Assembly (NCBI RefSeq): GCF_004346185.1
Contig: NZ_SMAI01000015.1
Coordinates: 1 to 64,000 of the forward strand
Reading direction: 5' to 3'
Length of the DNA stretch: 64,000 nt
Source: Aquabacter spiritensis
GTDB taxonomy: Bacteria > Pseudomonadota > Alphaproteobacteria > Rhizobiales > Xanthobacteraceae
Part shown: piece after piece, positions 33,389-42,803 of the stretch
How the letters are laid out: every line of letters begins with the position of its first letter
Position numbering within the stretch: the stretch's first letter is position 1
Notes under the pieces: generated by a model
Seen by the model: the letters and a program-made list of their open reading frames with translations, nothing else
Databases searched by the model: none
Told to the model about the DNA's origin: nothing
Program-made: the position numbers and the translations under genes

Positions 33389-34510
33389 TCACGACCTTAC
33401 AGCCTGTCCCGGCAGATTCAGGTGGTATCGCGTGTAGCGGCGCTCTCCGGTTCGCGTCAGGGCGCCTTTCTCCACCAGATCGTGCAGATCGCGCGTGGCG
33501 GTGGGGCGTGAGGTGCCAGTGATCGCGAGGTAGTTCTCCGCGCTCAGGCCGCCCGTGAAGCCACCGGGGCCCTCACGGAACAGGCGGGCGATCACCTTTT
33601 CCTGCCGTTCGTTCAACTTGTCGCGGAAGCGATCATAAAAATGCGCCTTGGCGATGTGGAAGGCGACGCGGCCGAGCGTCGTCTGCTGGGCCGCGATGAT
33701 TGTTTCGGCGAAATAGACCAGCCAGTCCGTGACATCGAGCGTCCGCTGATGGATCTCGAGCTGGTCGTAATAGGCCTTGCGATGCTGCTCGATGGTATGG
33801 GCGAGCGCGATCAGGGTCGGCTGCCCGATGTTCTGGGCGAGGGATTTTTCCGCCAGTGTCCGGCCGATACGACCATTGCCATCCTCGAAGGGATGGATGC
33901 TCTCGAAATAAAGGTGCCCGATCCCGGCCCGGGTAAGTGCCGGCAAGGGCGTTTCACCGTCCGGAGCCGAGCCATTGAACCAGGTGAGATATGCAGCCAT
34001 CTCGTCCCGAACCCGAGAAGATGGAGGCGCCTCGAAATGCACGGTCGGCCGATCCTGACGGCCAGACACGATCTGCATCGCGTCTTCATGGCGACGGTAG
34101 TCGCCGATCGTTTCCAGATGCCGGCTGTCCGCCATCAGCATGCGGTGCCAGCGGAATAGCGTGTCGGCGTCGAGGGGATCGGCCCAGCTCCTATAGAGAT
34201 CGACCATCATCTCCGCGATGCCACGCTCTTTCGGCTTCACGTTGCGATTGTCGGTGTCGAGGCCGAGCTGACGGCGCAGGGAGGATTGCACGCTGAGGCG
34301 ATCCAGCGTCTCCCCTTCGATCGCGCTGGTCTTGACCGCCTCGTCGCTGAGGAGTTCGATCCGCAGCAGGTCCCGCTCGTCATCGCTCACATGCCGGACC
34401 GCACCGATCACCTCGCCGGTGAGCAGCAGGAACCGCCGCTCCAGCGGTTCGAGGGCAACCGGATCATAGGCAAAATGCGGCCAGCCGTGCTGCGTCCAGT
34501 TCCACACCAT
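33389..34510 (-). CDS. Fic-domain AMP-transferase with inhibitory motif
   Basis: This 373-residue Fic protein attaches AMP (or a related group) to a target hydroxyl. The catalytic motif HPFEDGNGRIGR is complete (residues 206-217), so the enzyme should be active. An N-terminal inhibitory helix is present as TSAIEGE (residues 61-67), the (S/T)xxxE(G/N) motif of self-restrained Fic proteins. The C-terminal 80 residues (ITGTSRPTATRDLHDLVEKG) form a winged helix. Such proteins are common in defence islands and may act as stand-alone toxins or regulators. The start ATG lies inside one arm of a 12-bp inverted repeat, suggesting autoregulation through the winged helix. Confidence 0.93.
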   Translation of the reverse strand: MVWNWTQHGWPHFAYDPVALEPLERRFLLLTGEVIGAVRHVSDDERDLLRIELLSDEAVKTSAIEGETLDRLSVQSSLRRQLGLDTDNRNVKPKERGIAEMMVDLYRSWADPLDADTLFRWHRMLMADSRHLETIGDYRRHEDAMQIVSGRQDRPTVHFEAPPSSRVRDEMAAYLTWFNGSAPDGETPLPALTRAGIGHLYFESIHPFEDGNGRIGRTLAEKSLAQNIGQPTLIALAHTIEQHRKAYYDQLEIHQRTLDVTDWLVYFAETIIAAQQTTLGRVAFHIAKAHFYDRFRDKLNERQEKVIARLFREGPGGFTGGLSAENYLAITGTSRPTATRDLHDLVEKGALTRTGERRYTRYHLNLPGQAVRS

Positions 34511-34585
34511 GAGCGATAGAGTCTCCCGATATAGCTCACATAATAGCGAATACGTGATCGATAGATAGCTATCCTATCGCTCATG
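34508..34585 (+). promoter_or_regulatory. Inverted repeat at the fic start
   Basis: The perfect 12-bp arms CATGAGCGATAG (34,508-34,519) and CTATCGCTCATG (34,574-34,585) are 54 bp apart; the left arm contains the fic start codon. The spacer is AT-rich and probably includes the fic promoter. The Fic protein carries a winged helix and could bind here. Confidence 0.5.
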
Positions 34586-34852
34586 GCGGAGCCGCGCCAT
34601 CGCGCCACGCAGGTTGATCGAGCGACCTCATCCCCATTTCCTGCGCTGGCACAGGGAGCATTGTTTCAAGCCGTGACGCGGAGGCTCCCTATGAAGCTTC
34701 CGATCGCCTCACAGCAGGTCCGCCGTTCGCCTGTCATTGCACGCCACGCTGCGACGCGGATCGAATCCTGTTGAACCGGCCCAATATCGGGCTCTTTTAA
34801 TCATCCCCGACCGGGATGAGATCGTCATGACCCCGGCATTGTCGGGGTTGGG
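34586..34852. other. Leader region of the trb operon
   Basis: This gap before trbB has no convincing gene. Near 34,780 the segment GGCCCAATATCGGGCT followed by CTTTTAA is a weak terminator-like hairpin that would close the cargo side. Two tandem hairpins follow immediately before trbB: TCATCCC/GGGATGA (34,801-34,819) and ACCCCG/CGGGGT (34,830-34,848). The second overlaps the likely ribosome-binding site of trbB and could restrain its translation. Confidence 0.45.
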
Positions 34853-35824
34853 ATGGCGGCAGCACATCATCATCAGGGCTTTGCCCGCGGCGCGCGGATG
34901 CTGCGCACGGCGCTGGGTCCGGCGATCGCTCGGCATCTGGAAGACCCGGCCGTCGTCGAGGTGATGCTGAACCCGGATGGGCGGCTGTGGATCGACCGGC
35001 TCTCGGAAGGGTTGGGCGACACAGGCGAGAAGCTGTCGCCCGCTGACGGTGAACGCATCGTGCGGCTCGTCGCGCATCATGTCGGCGCCGAGGTGCATGC
35101 CGGAGCTCCGCGCGTTTCGGCCGAACTGCCCGAGACGGGAGAACGGTTCGAGGGCCTGCTGCCGCCGGTCGTCGCGGCACCGACATTCGCCATCCGCAAG
35201 CCCGCCGTCGCGGTGTTCACGCTCGAGGACTATGTCCGCGCCCGGATCATGTCCGCCGGACAGGCCGACGCGCTGCGCCAAGGTGTTGCCTCTCGCGCTA
35301 ACATTCTCGTCGCGGGCGGCACCTCGACGGGCAAGACCACGCTGACCAATGCGCTGCTCGCCGAGGTCGCGAAAACCTCCGATCGCGTCGTTCTCATCGA
35401 GGATACGCGCGAGCTGCAATGCGCGGCCCCGAACCTCCTCGCTCTGCGCACCAAGGACGGCGTCGCTTCGCTGTCCGACCTTGTGCGCTCGGCGCTGCGC
35501 CTGCGGCCCGACCGGATCCCCATCGGCGAGGTGCGCGGCGCGGAGGCGCTCGACCTATTGAAGGCCTGGGGCACCGGCCATCCAGGTGGCATCGGAACCA
35601 TCCATGCCGGCAGCGCGCTCGGCGCGCTGAGGCGGATGGAACAGCTCATCCAGGAAGCTGTCGTCACCGTCCCACGCGCGCTGATCGCTGAGACCATCAG
35701 TCTCGTGGCCGTGCTCTCGGGCCGCGGCGCGACGCGCCGGCTCACCGAACTCGCTCATGTCGAGGGCCTTGGCCCCGATGGCGACTACCGCGTCACCCCT
35801 GTCATCACCGGAGATCCCACATGA
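34853..35824 (+). CDS. trbB: T4SS ATPase TrbB (VirB11-like)
   Basis: This 323-residue cytosolic hexameric ATPase powers pilus assembly and substrate transfer. The Walker A motif GGTSTGKTT is at 155-163, followed by an Asp box ([10 protein letters not shown]), the His box [15 protein letters not shown] and a Walker B-type segment [15 protein letters not shown]. Length and motif order are standard for P-type TrbB. It opens the trb operon, in which nearly every gene overlaps its neighbour by four bases. Its stop overlaps the trbC start. Confidence 0.96.
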   Translation: MAAAHHHQGFARGARMLRTALGPAIARHLEDPAVVEVMLNPDGRLWIDRLSEGLGDTGEKLSPADGERIVRLVAHHVGAEVHAGAPRVSAELPETGERFEGLLPPVVAAPTFAIRKPAVAVFTLEDYVRARIMSAGQADALRQGVASRANILVAGGTSTGKTTLTNALLAEVAKTSDRVVLIEDTRELQCAAPNLLALRTKDGVASLSDLVRSALRLRPDRIPIGEVRGAEALDLLKAWGTGHPGGIGTIHAGSALGALRRMEQLIQEAVVTVPRALIAETISLVAVLSGRGATRRLTELAHVEGLGPDGDYRVTPVITGDPT

Positions 35825-36153
35825 TCCGATCGCTCCATCGCGCCGGAAGCGCAGCCCGGCTGGCAGTGTCTGCCACCTGTATCAGCCTGCTGGCCATGGC
35901 CAGCGCTCACGCCTCCGGCTCGTCCATGCCGTGGGAGGCGCCGCTGCAATCCATCCTTCAATCGATCGAAGGCCCCGTCGCCAAGATCATCGCCGTCATC
36001 GTCATCATCTCGACCGGGCTGGCGCTGGCCTTCGGCGACACGTCGGGTGGCTTCCGGCGGCTGATCCAAATCGTGTTCGGCCTATCGATCGCCTTCGCCG
36101 CCTCGAGCTTCTTCCTGTCCTTCTTCTCCTTCGGCGGCGGAGCGCTCGTCTGA
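35821..36153 (+). CDS. trbC: Conjugative prepilin TrbC
   Basis: This 110-residue major pilin precursor has a long N-terminal leader with a hydrophobic stretch (about residues 14-31), then two more hydrophobic helices (about 54-71 and 79-102) separated by a short polar loop, FGDTSGGFRRL, as in VirB2/TrbC pilins. In RP4 the pilin is trimmed and cyclised by TraF, whose homologue lies at 1.6 kb. The gene overlaps trbB and shares one base with the start of trbD (TGATG). Confidence 0.94.
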   Translation: MIRSLHRAGSAARLAVSATCISLLAMASAHASGSSMPWEAPLQSILQSIEGPVAKIIAVIVIISTGLALAFGDTSGGFRRLIQIVFGLSIAFAASSFFLSFFSFGGGALV

Positions 36154-36422
36154 TGGCCGAGACGGTTGAGGTTCCCGGCTTCAGCGTGCCGGTCCACCGG
36201 GCGTTGACCGAGCCGATCCTGCTCGGCGGCGCGCCACGTGCCATCGCCATCGTCAATGGCACGCTCGCCGGGGCCGTGGGTCTCGGCCTGCGCCTGTGGC
36301 TGGTCGGCCTCGCCATCGGGATGATCGGCCATGTCGTGGCGGTGTGGGCCGCAAAGCGCGACCCGCTTTTCGTCGAGGTGGTGCGCCGGCATCTGCGCAT
36401 CCCGACGCACCTCTCGGTCTGA
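36153..36422 (+). CDS. trbD: T4SS protein TrbD (VirB3-like)
   Basis: This 89-residue inner-membrane protein begins MAETVEVPGFSVPVHRALTEP, the typical TrbD opening, with hydrophobic segments at about residues 30-48 and 50-66 and a basic C-terminus. VirB3/TrbD proteins associate with the VirB4/TrbE ATPase, encoded next. The start overlaps the trbC stop by one base; a longer in-frame reading begins inside trbB and is not real. Confidence 0.92.
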   Translation: MAETVEVPGFSVPVHRALTEPILLGGAPRAIAIVNGTLAGAVGLGLRLWLVGLAIGMIGHVVAVWAAKRDPLFVEVVRRHLRIPTHLSV

Positions 36423-36435
36423 GCGGGGTGCCGTG

Positions 36436-38874
36436 ATGATGAACCTCACTGAGTATCGCAGCCGCAACCGCCGCCTTGCCGATTTCCTGCCCTGGGCAGC
36501 GCTGGTTGCGCCCGGCATCGTGCTGAACAAGGACGGTTCGTTTCAGCGAACCGCATCTTTTCGGGGGCCGGACCTCGACAGTGCCGTGCCGGCCGAGCTC
36601 ATCGCGGTTGCCGGGCGGCTGAACAACGCCTTCCGCCGCCTCGGCTCGGGTTGGGCGATCTTCGTGGAGGCGCAGCGCCATGCTGCAGGGACCTATCCCG
36701 CGAGCACTTTCCCGGATGCTGCTTCCGCTTTGGTTGATGCCGAGCGGAGGGCCGATTTCGAAGAGGCCGGCAGCCATTTTGAGTCGAGCTACTTCCTGAC
36801 CTTCACTTATCTGCCGCCCGCCGAGGATGCCGCGCGCACCGAAGGCTGGCTCTATGAAGGGCGGGACAAGGCGGGGCTTGATCCCCATGAGACGTTGCGT
36901 GGCTTTACCGACCGAACCGATCGGCTCCTCAACCTTATCGACGCCTTCATGCCGGAATGCCGCTGGCTCGATGACGGCGAGACGCTGACCTATCTGCACA
37001 GCTGCGTCTCGACGCATCGGCATCGTGTCCGTATGCCGGAAACGCCGATCTATCTCGACGCGATGCTGGCCGATCAGCCGCTCACCGGCGGGCTGGAGCC
37101 ACGCCTTGGCGACCAGTCTCTGCGGGTGCTGACCATCACCGGCTTGCCCACGGTGACGACGCCCGGCCTGCTCGATGAGCTCAACCGCCTGGCCTTTCCC
37201 TATCGCTGGTCGACCCGGGCGATCCTGCTCGACAAGACGGATGCGGTCCGGCTGCTCACCAGGATCCGCCGCCAATGGTTCGCCAAGCGCAAATCCATCG
37301 CCGCCATCCTGAAGGAGGTCATGACCAATGAGGCCTCCGTCCTCGTGGACTCGGATGCCGCGAACAAGGCTGAAGATGCCGACCTCGCGCTTCAGGAGCT
37401 CGGCGCGGATCACGCCGGCGTCGCCTATGTCACCGCGACGGTGACGGTGTGGGACGCCGATCCGCGCATCGCCGACGAGAAGCTGCGGCGGGTCGAGAAG
37501 GTCATCCAGGGTCGCGACTTCACGGTGATGACCGAGACCATCAACGCCGTCGACGCCTGGCTCGGCAGCTTGCCCGGTCATGTCTATGCCAATGTCCGCC
37601 AGCCACCGATCTCGACGCTCAATCTGGCCCATATGATCCCGCTGTCAGCAGTGTGGGCCGGCGAGAGTGCCGACGCGCATTTTGATGCACCGCCGCTGCT
37701 GTTCGGCAAGACCGAGGGCTCGACGCCGTTTCGATTCTGCCTCCATGTCGGCGATGTCGGCCATACCCTCGTTGTCGGACCGACCGGCGCGGGCAAGTCC
37801 GTGCTGCTGGCGCTGATGGCCCTACAGTTCCGCCGCTATGCGGGCGCGCAGGTGTTTGCCTTTGATTTCGGCGGCTCGATCCGGGCCGCGGCGCTGGCCA
37901 TGGGCGGGGACTGGCACGATCTCGGTGGCGGGCTCAGCGAGGGGAGCGCGGAGAGTGTTTCGCTCCAGCCGCTTGCGCGCATCGATGAGGCTGCCGAGCG
38001 CGCTTGGGCCGCAGACTGGCTCAATGCCATCCTCACCCGCGAAGGCGTTCCCATCACGCCGCAGGTGAAGGAACATATCTGGACGGCGCTGACATCGCTC
38101 GCCTCGGCGCCCGGCGAGGAGCGTACGCTTACGGGGCTGTGCGTCCTGCTGCAGGCGAACGACCTGAAGCAGGCACTGCGTCCTTATTGCATCGGCGGCG
38201 CCTGGGGCCGGCTGCTCGACGCCGAAAGCGAGCATTTGGGCATCTCCACCGTCCAGGCCTTCGAGACCGAGGGGCTGATCGGGACCGAGGCCGCGCCGGC
38301 GGTGCTGGCCTATCTGTTCCACCGCATCGAGGACCGGCTCGACGGATCACCGACCCTCATCATCATCGATGAAGGCTGGCTGGCGCTGGATGACGAGGCC
38401 TTCGCCGGCCAGCTGCGCGAATGGCTGAAGACGCTGCGCAAGAAGAACGCCTCCGTCATCTTCGCCACGCAGTCCCTCTCCGACATTGATGGCAGCGCCA
38501 TTGCCCCGGCGATCATCGAGAGCTGCCCGACACGTCTTCTGCTCCCCAATGAGCGGGCCATCGAGCCGCAGATCACCGCGATCTATCGTCGCTTCGGACT
38601 GAACGACCGGCAGATAGAGATCCTCGCGCGGGCCATGCCGAAGCGGGACTATTACTGCCAGTCGCGGCGCGGAAACCGGCTGTTCGAGCTGGGCCTGTCC
38701 GACGTGGCGTTCGCGCTGTGCGCTGCGTCCTCCAAGACGGACCAGCAGGCCATCGGCAGGATCTTCGCCGCGCACGGTCGCGACGGCTTCCTGGACGCCT
38801 GGCTGCGTCATCGCGGCCTCGGCTGGGCCGCGGACCTCATCCCCAACCTCGCCAATCTGGAGACGCAGCCATGA
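36436..38874 (+). CDS. trbE: T4SS ATPase TrbE (VirB4-like)
   Basis: This 812-residue ATPase is the largest motor of the secretion system. The N-terminal half matches the CagE/VirB4 domain. The Walker A motif GPTGAGKS is near residue 448 and the Walker B motif LIIIDEGWLAL is near residue 640, followed by the ATQSLSDIDGS segment. Alternative starts GTG 36,433 and ATG 36,439 would change little; the upstream in-frame start at 36,331 is inside trbD. The stop overlaps the trbJ start. Confidence 0.96.
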   Translation: MMNLTEYRSRNRRLADFLPWAALVAPGIVLNKDGSFQRTASFRGPDLDSAVPAELIAVAGRLNNAFRRLGSGWAIFVEAQRHAAGTYPASTFPDAASALVDAERRADFEEAGSHFESSYFLTFTYLPPAEDAARTEGWLYEGRDKAGLDPHETLRGFTDRTDRLLNLIDAFMPECRWLDDGETLTYLHSCVSTHRHRVRMPETPIYLDAMLADQPLTGGLEPRLGDQSLRVLTITGLPTVTTPGLLDELNRLAFPYRWSTRAILLDKTDAVRLLTRIRRQWFAKRKSIAAILKEVMTNEASVLVDSDAANKAEDADLALQELGADHAGVAYVTATVTVWDADPRIADEKLRRVEKVIQGRDFTVMTETINAVDAWLGSLPGHVYANVRQPPISTLNLAHMIPLSAVWAGESADAHFDAPPLLFGKTEGSTPFRFCLHVGDVGHTLVVGPTGAGKSVLLALMALQFRRYAGAQVFAFDFGGSIRAAALAMGGDWHDLGGGLSEGSAESVSLQPLARIDEAAERAWAADWLNAILTREGVPITPQVKEHIWTALTSLASAPGEERTLTGLCVLLQANDLKQALRPYCIGGAWGRLLDAESEHLGISTVQAFETEGLIGTEAAPAVLAYLFHRIEDRLDGSPTLIIIDEGWLALDDEAFAGQLREWLKTLRKKNASVIFATQSLSDIDGSAIAPAIIESCPTRLLLPNERAIEPQITAIYRRFGLNDRQIEILARAMPKRDYYCQSRRGNRLFELGLSDVAFALCAASSKTDQQAIGRIFAAHGRDGFLDAWLRHRGLGWAADLIPNLANLETQP

Positions 38875-39623
38875 CGCTGTTCCGTCCGCGCGCGCTCACC
38901 GTCGCCGTCGTGCTGCTGACCGCGCCGCTCGCCCTCGCACCCGTGCTGTCCCCGCCCGCACAGGCCCTCACGGTCTATGACCCGTGGAACTACGCGGAGA
39001 ACATGATATCGGCCGCCCGCGCGCTGGAGCAGATCAACAACCAGATCACCTCGCTGCAGAACCAAGCGCAGATGCTGATCAACCAGGCGCGCAATCTCGC
39101 CAGCCTGCCGCATTCCTCGCTGCAGCAGATCCAGCAATCGGTCCAGCGCACCCAGCAGTTGCTCGGGCAGGCGCAGAGCATCGCTTTCGATGTCGGCCAG
39201 ATCGACCAGGCCTTCCAGCAGCGCTACGGCAACATCCCGCTCTCGGCCTCCGATGCCGATCTCGTCGCCGGGGCGCGCTCGCGCTGGCAGACCACGGTCG
39301 GCGGCCTGCAGGATGCGCTGCGGGTGCAAGCCGGCGTCGTCGGCAATGTCGACGCCAACCGCGCCGAGATGGCGACGCTTGTCGGCCAGAGCCAGGGCGC
39401 GACGGGCGCGCTTCAGGCTACGCAGGCCGGCAACCAGTTACTCGCTTTGCAGTCGCAGCAGCTTTCCGACCTGATCGCAGTGATGTCCGCCAATGGGCGC
39501 GCCGCGGCGCTGTCCGAGGCGGAACGCGCGACCGCCGCCGAGCAGGGCCGTGAGCAGCGCCGGCGCTTCCTCACCCCGGGCGCCGGCTATCAGGCCGGCA
39601 ATGCCCGCATGTTCAGCAACTGA
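38871..39623 (+). CDS. trbJ: P-type conjugative protein TrbJ (VirB5-like)
   Basis: This 250-residue exported protein has a signal peptide (about residues 1-31) and the family hallmark YDPWNYAENMISAARALEQI, followed by a long Gln-rich helical, coiled-coil-prone region. VirB5/TrbJ is a minor component of the pilus tip and adhesion. The start overlaps the trbE stop as ATGA; the longer frame from 38,718 is trbE read out of frame. Confidence 0.94.
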   Translation: MTLFRPRALTVAVVLLTAPLALAPVLSPPAQALTVYDPWNYAENMISAARALEQINNQITSLQNQAQMLINQARNLASLPHSSLQQIQQSVQRTQQLLGQAQSIAFDVGQIDQAFQQRYGNIPLSASDADLVAGARSRWQTTVGGLQDALRVQAGVVGNVDANRAEMATLVGQSQGATGALQATQAGNQLLALQSQQLSDLIAVMSANGRAAALSEAERATAAEQGREQRRRFLTPGAGYQAGNARMFSN

Positions 39624-39634
39624 GGGAGGCCGAC

Positions 39635-39904
39635 ATGGACGGAGCCATGCTGGCCCGGCTCGGCGCGGTGATCTTCGTGGCCGTCGCCGGTACGGCGGCG
39701 GTTCTGGAGATGAGCCGGGAGGAAAAGGCGCCGGAGCCTTCACCCCTTCGGACGGTCGAGGCCGAGCACGATCCTCTGCGCGGTGAACAGCGCCGCTGCC
39801 AGCAATTGGGAGAGGCTGCCGCGCAGGACACCCCGTGCCTGAAGGTCTGGGCGCAGACACGCGACCGGTTTCTCGGGCATCCCGCGCCGAACGAAGGCCG
39901 CTGA
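39635..39904 (+). CDS. trbK: Putative entry-exclusion protein TrbK-alt
   Basis: This 89-residue protein has one N-terminal hydrophobic segment (about residues 6-24) and a C-terminal motif RRCQQLGEAAAQDTPCLKVW with two Cys residues, matching the TrbK-alt family of alphaproteobacterial trb operons. It lies between trbJ and trbL, the position of trbK in RP4. TrbK of RP4 is a lipoprotein that blocks entry of the same element; here no lipobox is seen, so the exclusion role rests on family and position. Confidence 0.85.
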   Translation: MDGAMLARLGAVIFVAVAGTAAVLEMSREEKAPEPSPLRTVEAEHDPLRGEQRRCQQLGEAAAQDTPCLKVWAQTRDRFLGHPAPNEGR

Positions 39905-39907
39905 GCC

Positions 39908-41137
39908 ATGAACGGCACTGGCGTTATCGACACTTTCCTGGGGGTCTTCACCTCTTATATCGACAGCGGCTTCGGCCTGCTTGGCGGCGAGGTCGCCTTC
40001 ATCGCCACCACGCTCATCGTCATCGACGTGACGTTGGCGGCGCTGTTCTGGTCCTGGGGCGCGGATGACGACGTCATCGCCCGGCTCATCAAGAAGACGC
40101 TGTTTGTCGGCGTCTTCGCCTACATCATCGGCAATTGGAACAACCTCGCCCGCATCGTCTTCGAGAGCTTTGCCGGGCTTGGGCTGAAGGGCTCGGGAAC
40201 GGCATTTTCCGTCAGCGACCTCATGCGCCCGGGCAAGGTGGCGCAGACCGGGCTCGATGCCGGCCGTCCCTTGCTCGACTCCATCTCCGATCTGATGGGC
40301 TGGGTCGCCTTCTTCGAGAACTTCATCCAGATCGCCTGCCTGCTGTTTGCATGGGCGCTGGTGCTGCTCTCCTTCTTCATTCTCGCGGTCCAGCTCTTCG
40401 TCACCTTGATCGAGTTCAAGCTGACGACGCTCGCCGGCTTCGTGCTGATCCCCTTCGGCCTGTTCGGCAAAACCGCCTTCATGGCCGAGCGGGTGCTGGG
40501 GAACGTCGTCTCCTCCGGCATCAAGGTCATGGTGCTCGCGGTCATCATCGGCATCGGCTCCACCCTGTTTGGCCAGTTCACCGCGGGGTTTGGGGGACAG
40601 ACGCCCACCATCGATGACGCCATGGCCATCGTGCTGGCTGCCCTTTCCCTGCTCGGCCTCGGCATCTTCGGCCCTGGCATTGCCGCGGGCCTTGTCTCCG
40701 GCGGCCCGCAGCTGAGCGCGGGGGCCGCGGTCGGCACGGGCCTCGCCGCCGGTGGCGCGCTGATGGCGGCCGGCGGTGCGGCCAGCCTCGCCGTCCGCGG
40801 CGGTGGGGCGGCGCTCTCCGCGACGGCGGCCGCGGCGCGGGGCGGTGCGACGGCCTACAGCATCGGCGCGGCAGGCCAGTCCGGCATGGCGGGTGTCGCC
40901 TCGGGACTGGGTGGCGTCGCGCGGGCTGCGGGCTCCGCCGCCATCTCACCGCTCGCGACCGCCATCAACGGCACGGCATCGGCTTCCGCGGCCGGTGACG
41001 TGCCCGACTGGGCCAAGCGCATGAAGCGCGGCGAGTCCCTTCGCCACGGCGTCTCCGCCGCCACCCATGCTGTGCGCTCCGGTGATAGCCATGCCGGCGG
41101 CTCTTCCGTCTCCCTCAATGAGAGCGACCGCACATGA
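39908..41137 (+). CDS. trbL: P-type conjugative membrane protein TrbL (VirB6-like)
   Basis: This 409-residue inner-membrane channel component has about six hydrophobic segments between residues 25 and 270 (for instance ACLLFAWALVLLSFFILAV and AIVLAALSLLGLGIFGPGI). A long Gly/Ala-rich soluble tail with GGAASLAVRGGGAALSATA follows, as usual for TrbL. It begins three bases after the trbK stop and overlaps trbF by four bases. Confidence 0.95.
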   Translation: MNGTGVIDTFLGVFTSYIDSGFGLLGGEVAFIATTLIVIDVTLAALFWSWGADDDVIARLIKKTLFVGVFAYIIGNWNNLARIVFESFAGLGLKGSGTAFSVSDLMRPGKVAQTGLDAGRPLLDSISDLMGWVAFFENFIQIACLLFAWALVLLSFFILAVQLFVTLIEFKLTTLAGFVLIPFGLFGKTAFMAERVLGNVVSSGIKVMVLAVIIGIGSTLFGQFTAGFGGQTPTIDDAMAIVLAALSLLGLGIFGPGIAAGLVSGGPQLSAGAAVGTGLAAGGALMAAGGAASLAVRGGGAALSATAAAARGGATAYSIGAAGQSGMAGVASGLGGVARAAGSAAISPLATAINGTASASAAGDVPDWAKRMKRGESLRHGVSAATHAVRSGDSHAGGSSVSLNESDRT

Positions 41138-41823
41138 GCCTCTTCAAGCGACCTGCGACCCATTACGGCACCTCGCCCGAGCCGGTCACGCCCTATCAGC
41201 AGGCAGCACAAGTCTGGGACGAGCGCATCGGTTCGGCCCGGGTGCAGGCCAAGAACTGGCGGCTGATGGCCTTTGGCAGCCTGTTCCTCTCCGCCAGCTT
41301 CGCCTCAGCACTGATCTGGCAGTCGACGAAGGGCACCGTCGTGCCCTGGGTGGTCGAAGTCGATCGTCTCGGCCAGACGCAGGCCGTTGGGCCCGCCACC
41401 GGCGATTATCGCCCGACCGATCCGCAGATTGCCTGGCATCTCGCCCGCTTCATCGAGCAGGTGCGCAGCCTGCCGGCCGACCCCGTGATCATCAGGCAGA
41501 ACTGGCTTAGGGCCTATGAGTTCACCACAGATCGGGGCGCCGCCGCGCTCAACGACTATGCCCGCGCCAACGATCCTTTTACCCGGGTCGGCAAGCAGCA
41601 GATCGCCGTCGATGTCTCCAGCGTGATCCGCGCCTCGCCGGATTCCTTCCGTCTCGCCTGGGTCGAACGGCGCTATGAGAACGGCCAGCTCGCCGCCACC
41701 GAGCGCTGGAGCGCGATCCTGACCCTGGTGATTCAGCCGCCGCGCGATGCCGAGCGCCTGCGCACCAATCCCCTCGGCATCTATGTCAACGCTATCAGCT
41801 GGTCGCGGGAGATGAGCCAGTGA
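41134..41823 (+). CDS. trbF: Conjugal transfer protein TrbF (VirB8-like)
   Basis: This 229-residue bitopic protein has one membrane segment at about residues 44-62 and a periplasmic VirB8 domain with the conserved VEVDRLGQTQAVG strand and NPLGIYVNAISWSREMSQ end. VirB8 proteins nucleate assembly of the inner-membrane complex. It overlaps both trbL and trbG by four bases. Confidence 0.95.
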   Translation: MSLFKRPATHYGTSPEPVTPYQQAAQVWDERIGSARVQAKNWRLMAFGSLFLSASFASALIWQSTKGTVVPWVVEVDRLGQTQAVGPATGDYRPTDPQIAWHLARFIEQVRSLPADPVIIRQNWLRAYEFTTDRGAAALNDYARANDPFTRVGKQQIAVDVSSVIRASPDSFRLAWVERRYENGQLAATERWSAILTLVIQPPRDAERLRTNPLGIYVNAISWSREMSQ

Positions 41824-42803
41824 AAACGTCTTTCCACAAATCCGCATCTCCGGCTTTCCGCCGATCCGCCTTTGCGGTTCTCCTGCTCTCCGCAACCGCG
41901 CTGGGCGGTTGCGCATCGGCACCTAAGCCGCCGCAGATCAGCTATGACAGTGACGTGCCGGCGCTGCCGGCGGCGCCTGCCCTCGTCACGGATGAGCGGC
42001 CGCGCCCGCTCCACACACCTCCTGCCTGGACGCCGACCAAGGGCGGCACGGACGCCAAAACGCCCGTCGCCCGCGTCGAGAACGCCAATGCCGCCGCGCG
42101 GGTCGAGCCACGCCGCGAGGGCTATTACAACGCCATCCAGATCTATCCCTGGAGCGAGGGCGCGCTCTATCAAGTCTATGCCGCGCCCGGCCAGATCACC
42201 AACATCGCGTTGGAGCCGGGCGAGAGCCTGACCGGCAGCGGACCGATCGCGGCGGGCGATACCGCGCGCTGGATCATTGGCGACGCCGAGAGCGGCGAGG
42301 GTGCGAACCGGCGCGTGCATGTGCTGGTGAAACCGACGCGGGCGGACATCTCCACCAACCTCGTCATCACCACCGACCGACGCAGTTACATGATCGAGCT
42401 GCGGGCCGGCGAGAAGCCCTATATGCCGGCTGTCGCCTGGGCCTATCCGCAGGTTCCGGGATCGCTGCGCCCGAGTGTTCCGCCGACGCCGGTCATCCCG
42501 AGCTTCGCGGCCCGCAACTACCGTTATGCGCTCACCGGCGACACGCCGCCCTGGCGGCCGATGGCCGTCTATGACGACGGGCGCAAGGTCTATGTCGAGT
42601 TCCCGCGCGGTATCGTTCAGGGCGAGATGCCGCCGCTCTTCGTCATCGGGGCGGATGGCGAAGCGCAGATCGTCAACAGCCGTATCCACCAGAACATCCT
42701 GATCGTCGACCGGTTATTCGGTGCGGCCGAACTTCGCCTCGGCGGCGGCGAGCGTCCGCAGAAGGTGCGGATCGAGCGGACGGACGGGAGGCCCGCATCA
42801 TGA
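41820..42803 (+). CDS. trbG: P-type conjugative protein TrbG (VirB9-like)
   Basis: This 327-residue protein is an outer-membrane-complex component. The N-terminus has a signal with the lipobox-like LLSATALGGCASAPK (Cys near residue 31), so it may be a lipoprotein. The VirB9 domain follows, with the conserved YPWSEGALYQVYAAPGQIT and NYRYALTGDTPPWRP segments. It would interact with TrbI. The gene overlaps trbF and trbI by four bases. Confidence 0.95.
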   Translation: MKTSFHKSASPAFRRSAFAVLLLSATALGGCASAPKPPQISYDSDVPALPAAPALVTDERPRPLHTPPAWTPTKGGTDAKTPVARVENANAAARVEPRREGYYNAIQIYPWSEGALYQVYAAPGQITNIALEPGESLTGSGPIAAGDTARWIIGDAESGEGANRRVHVLVKPTRADISTNLVITTDRRSYMIELRAGEKPYMPAVAWAYPQVPGSLRPSVPPTPVIPSFAARNYRYALTGDTPPWRPMAVYDDGRKVYVEFPRGIVQGEMPPLFVIGADGEAQIVNSRIHQNILIVDRLFGAAELRLGGGERPQKVRIERTDGRPAS

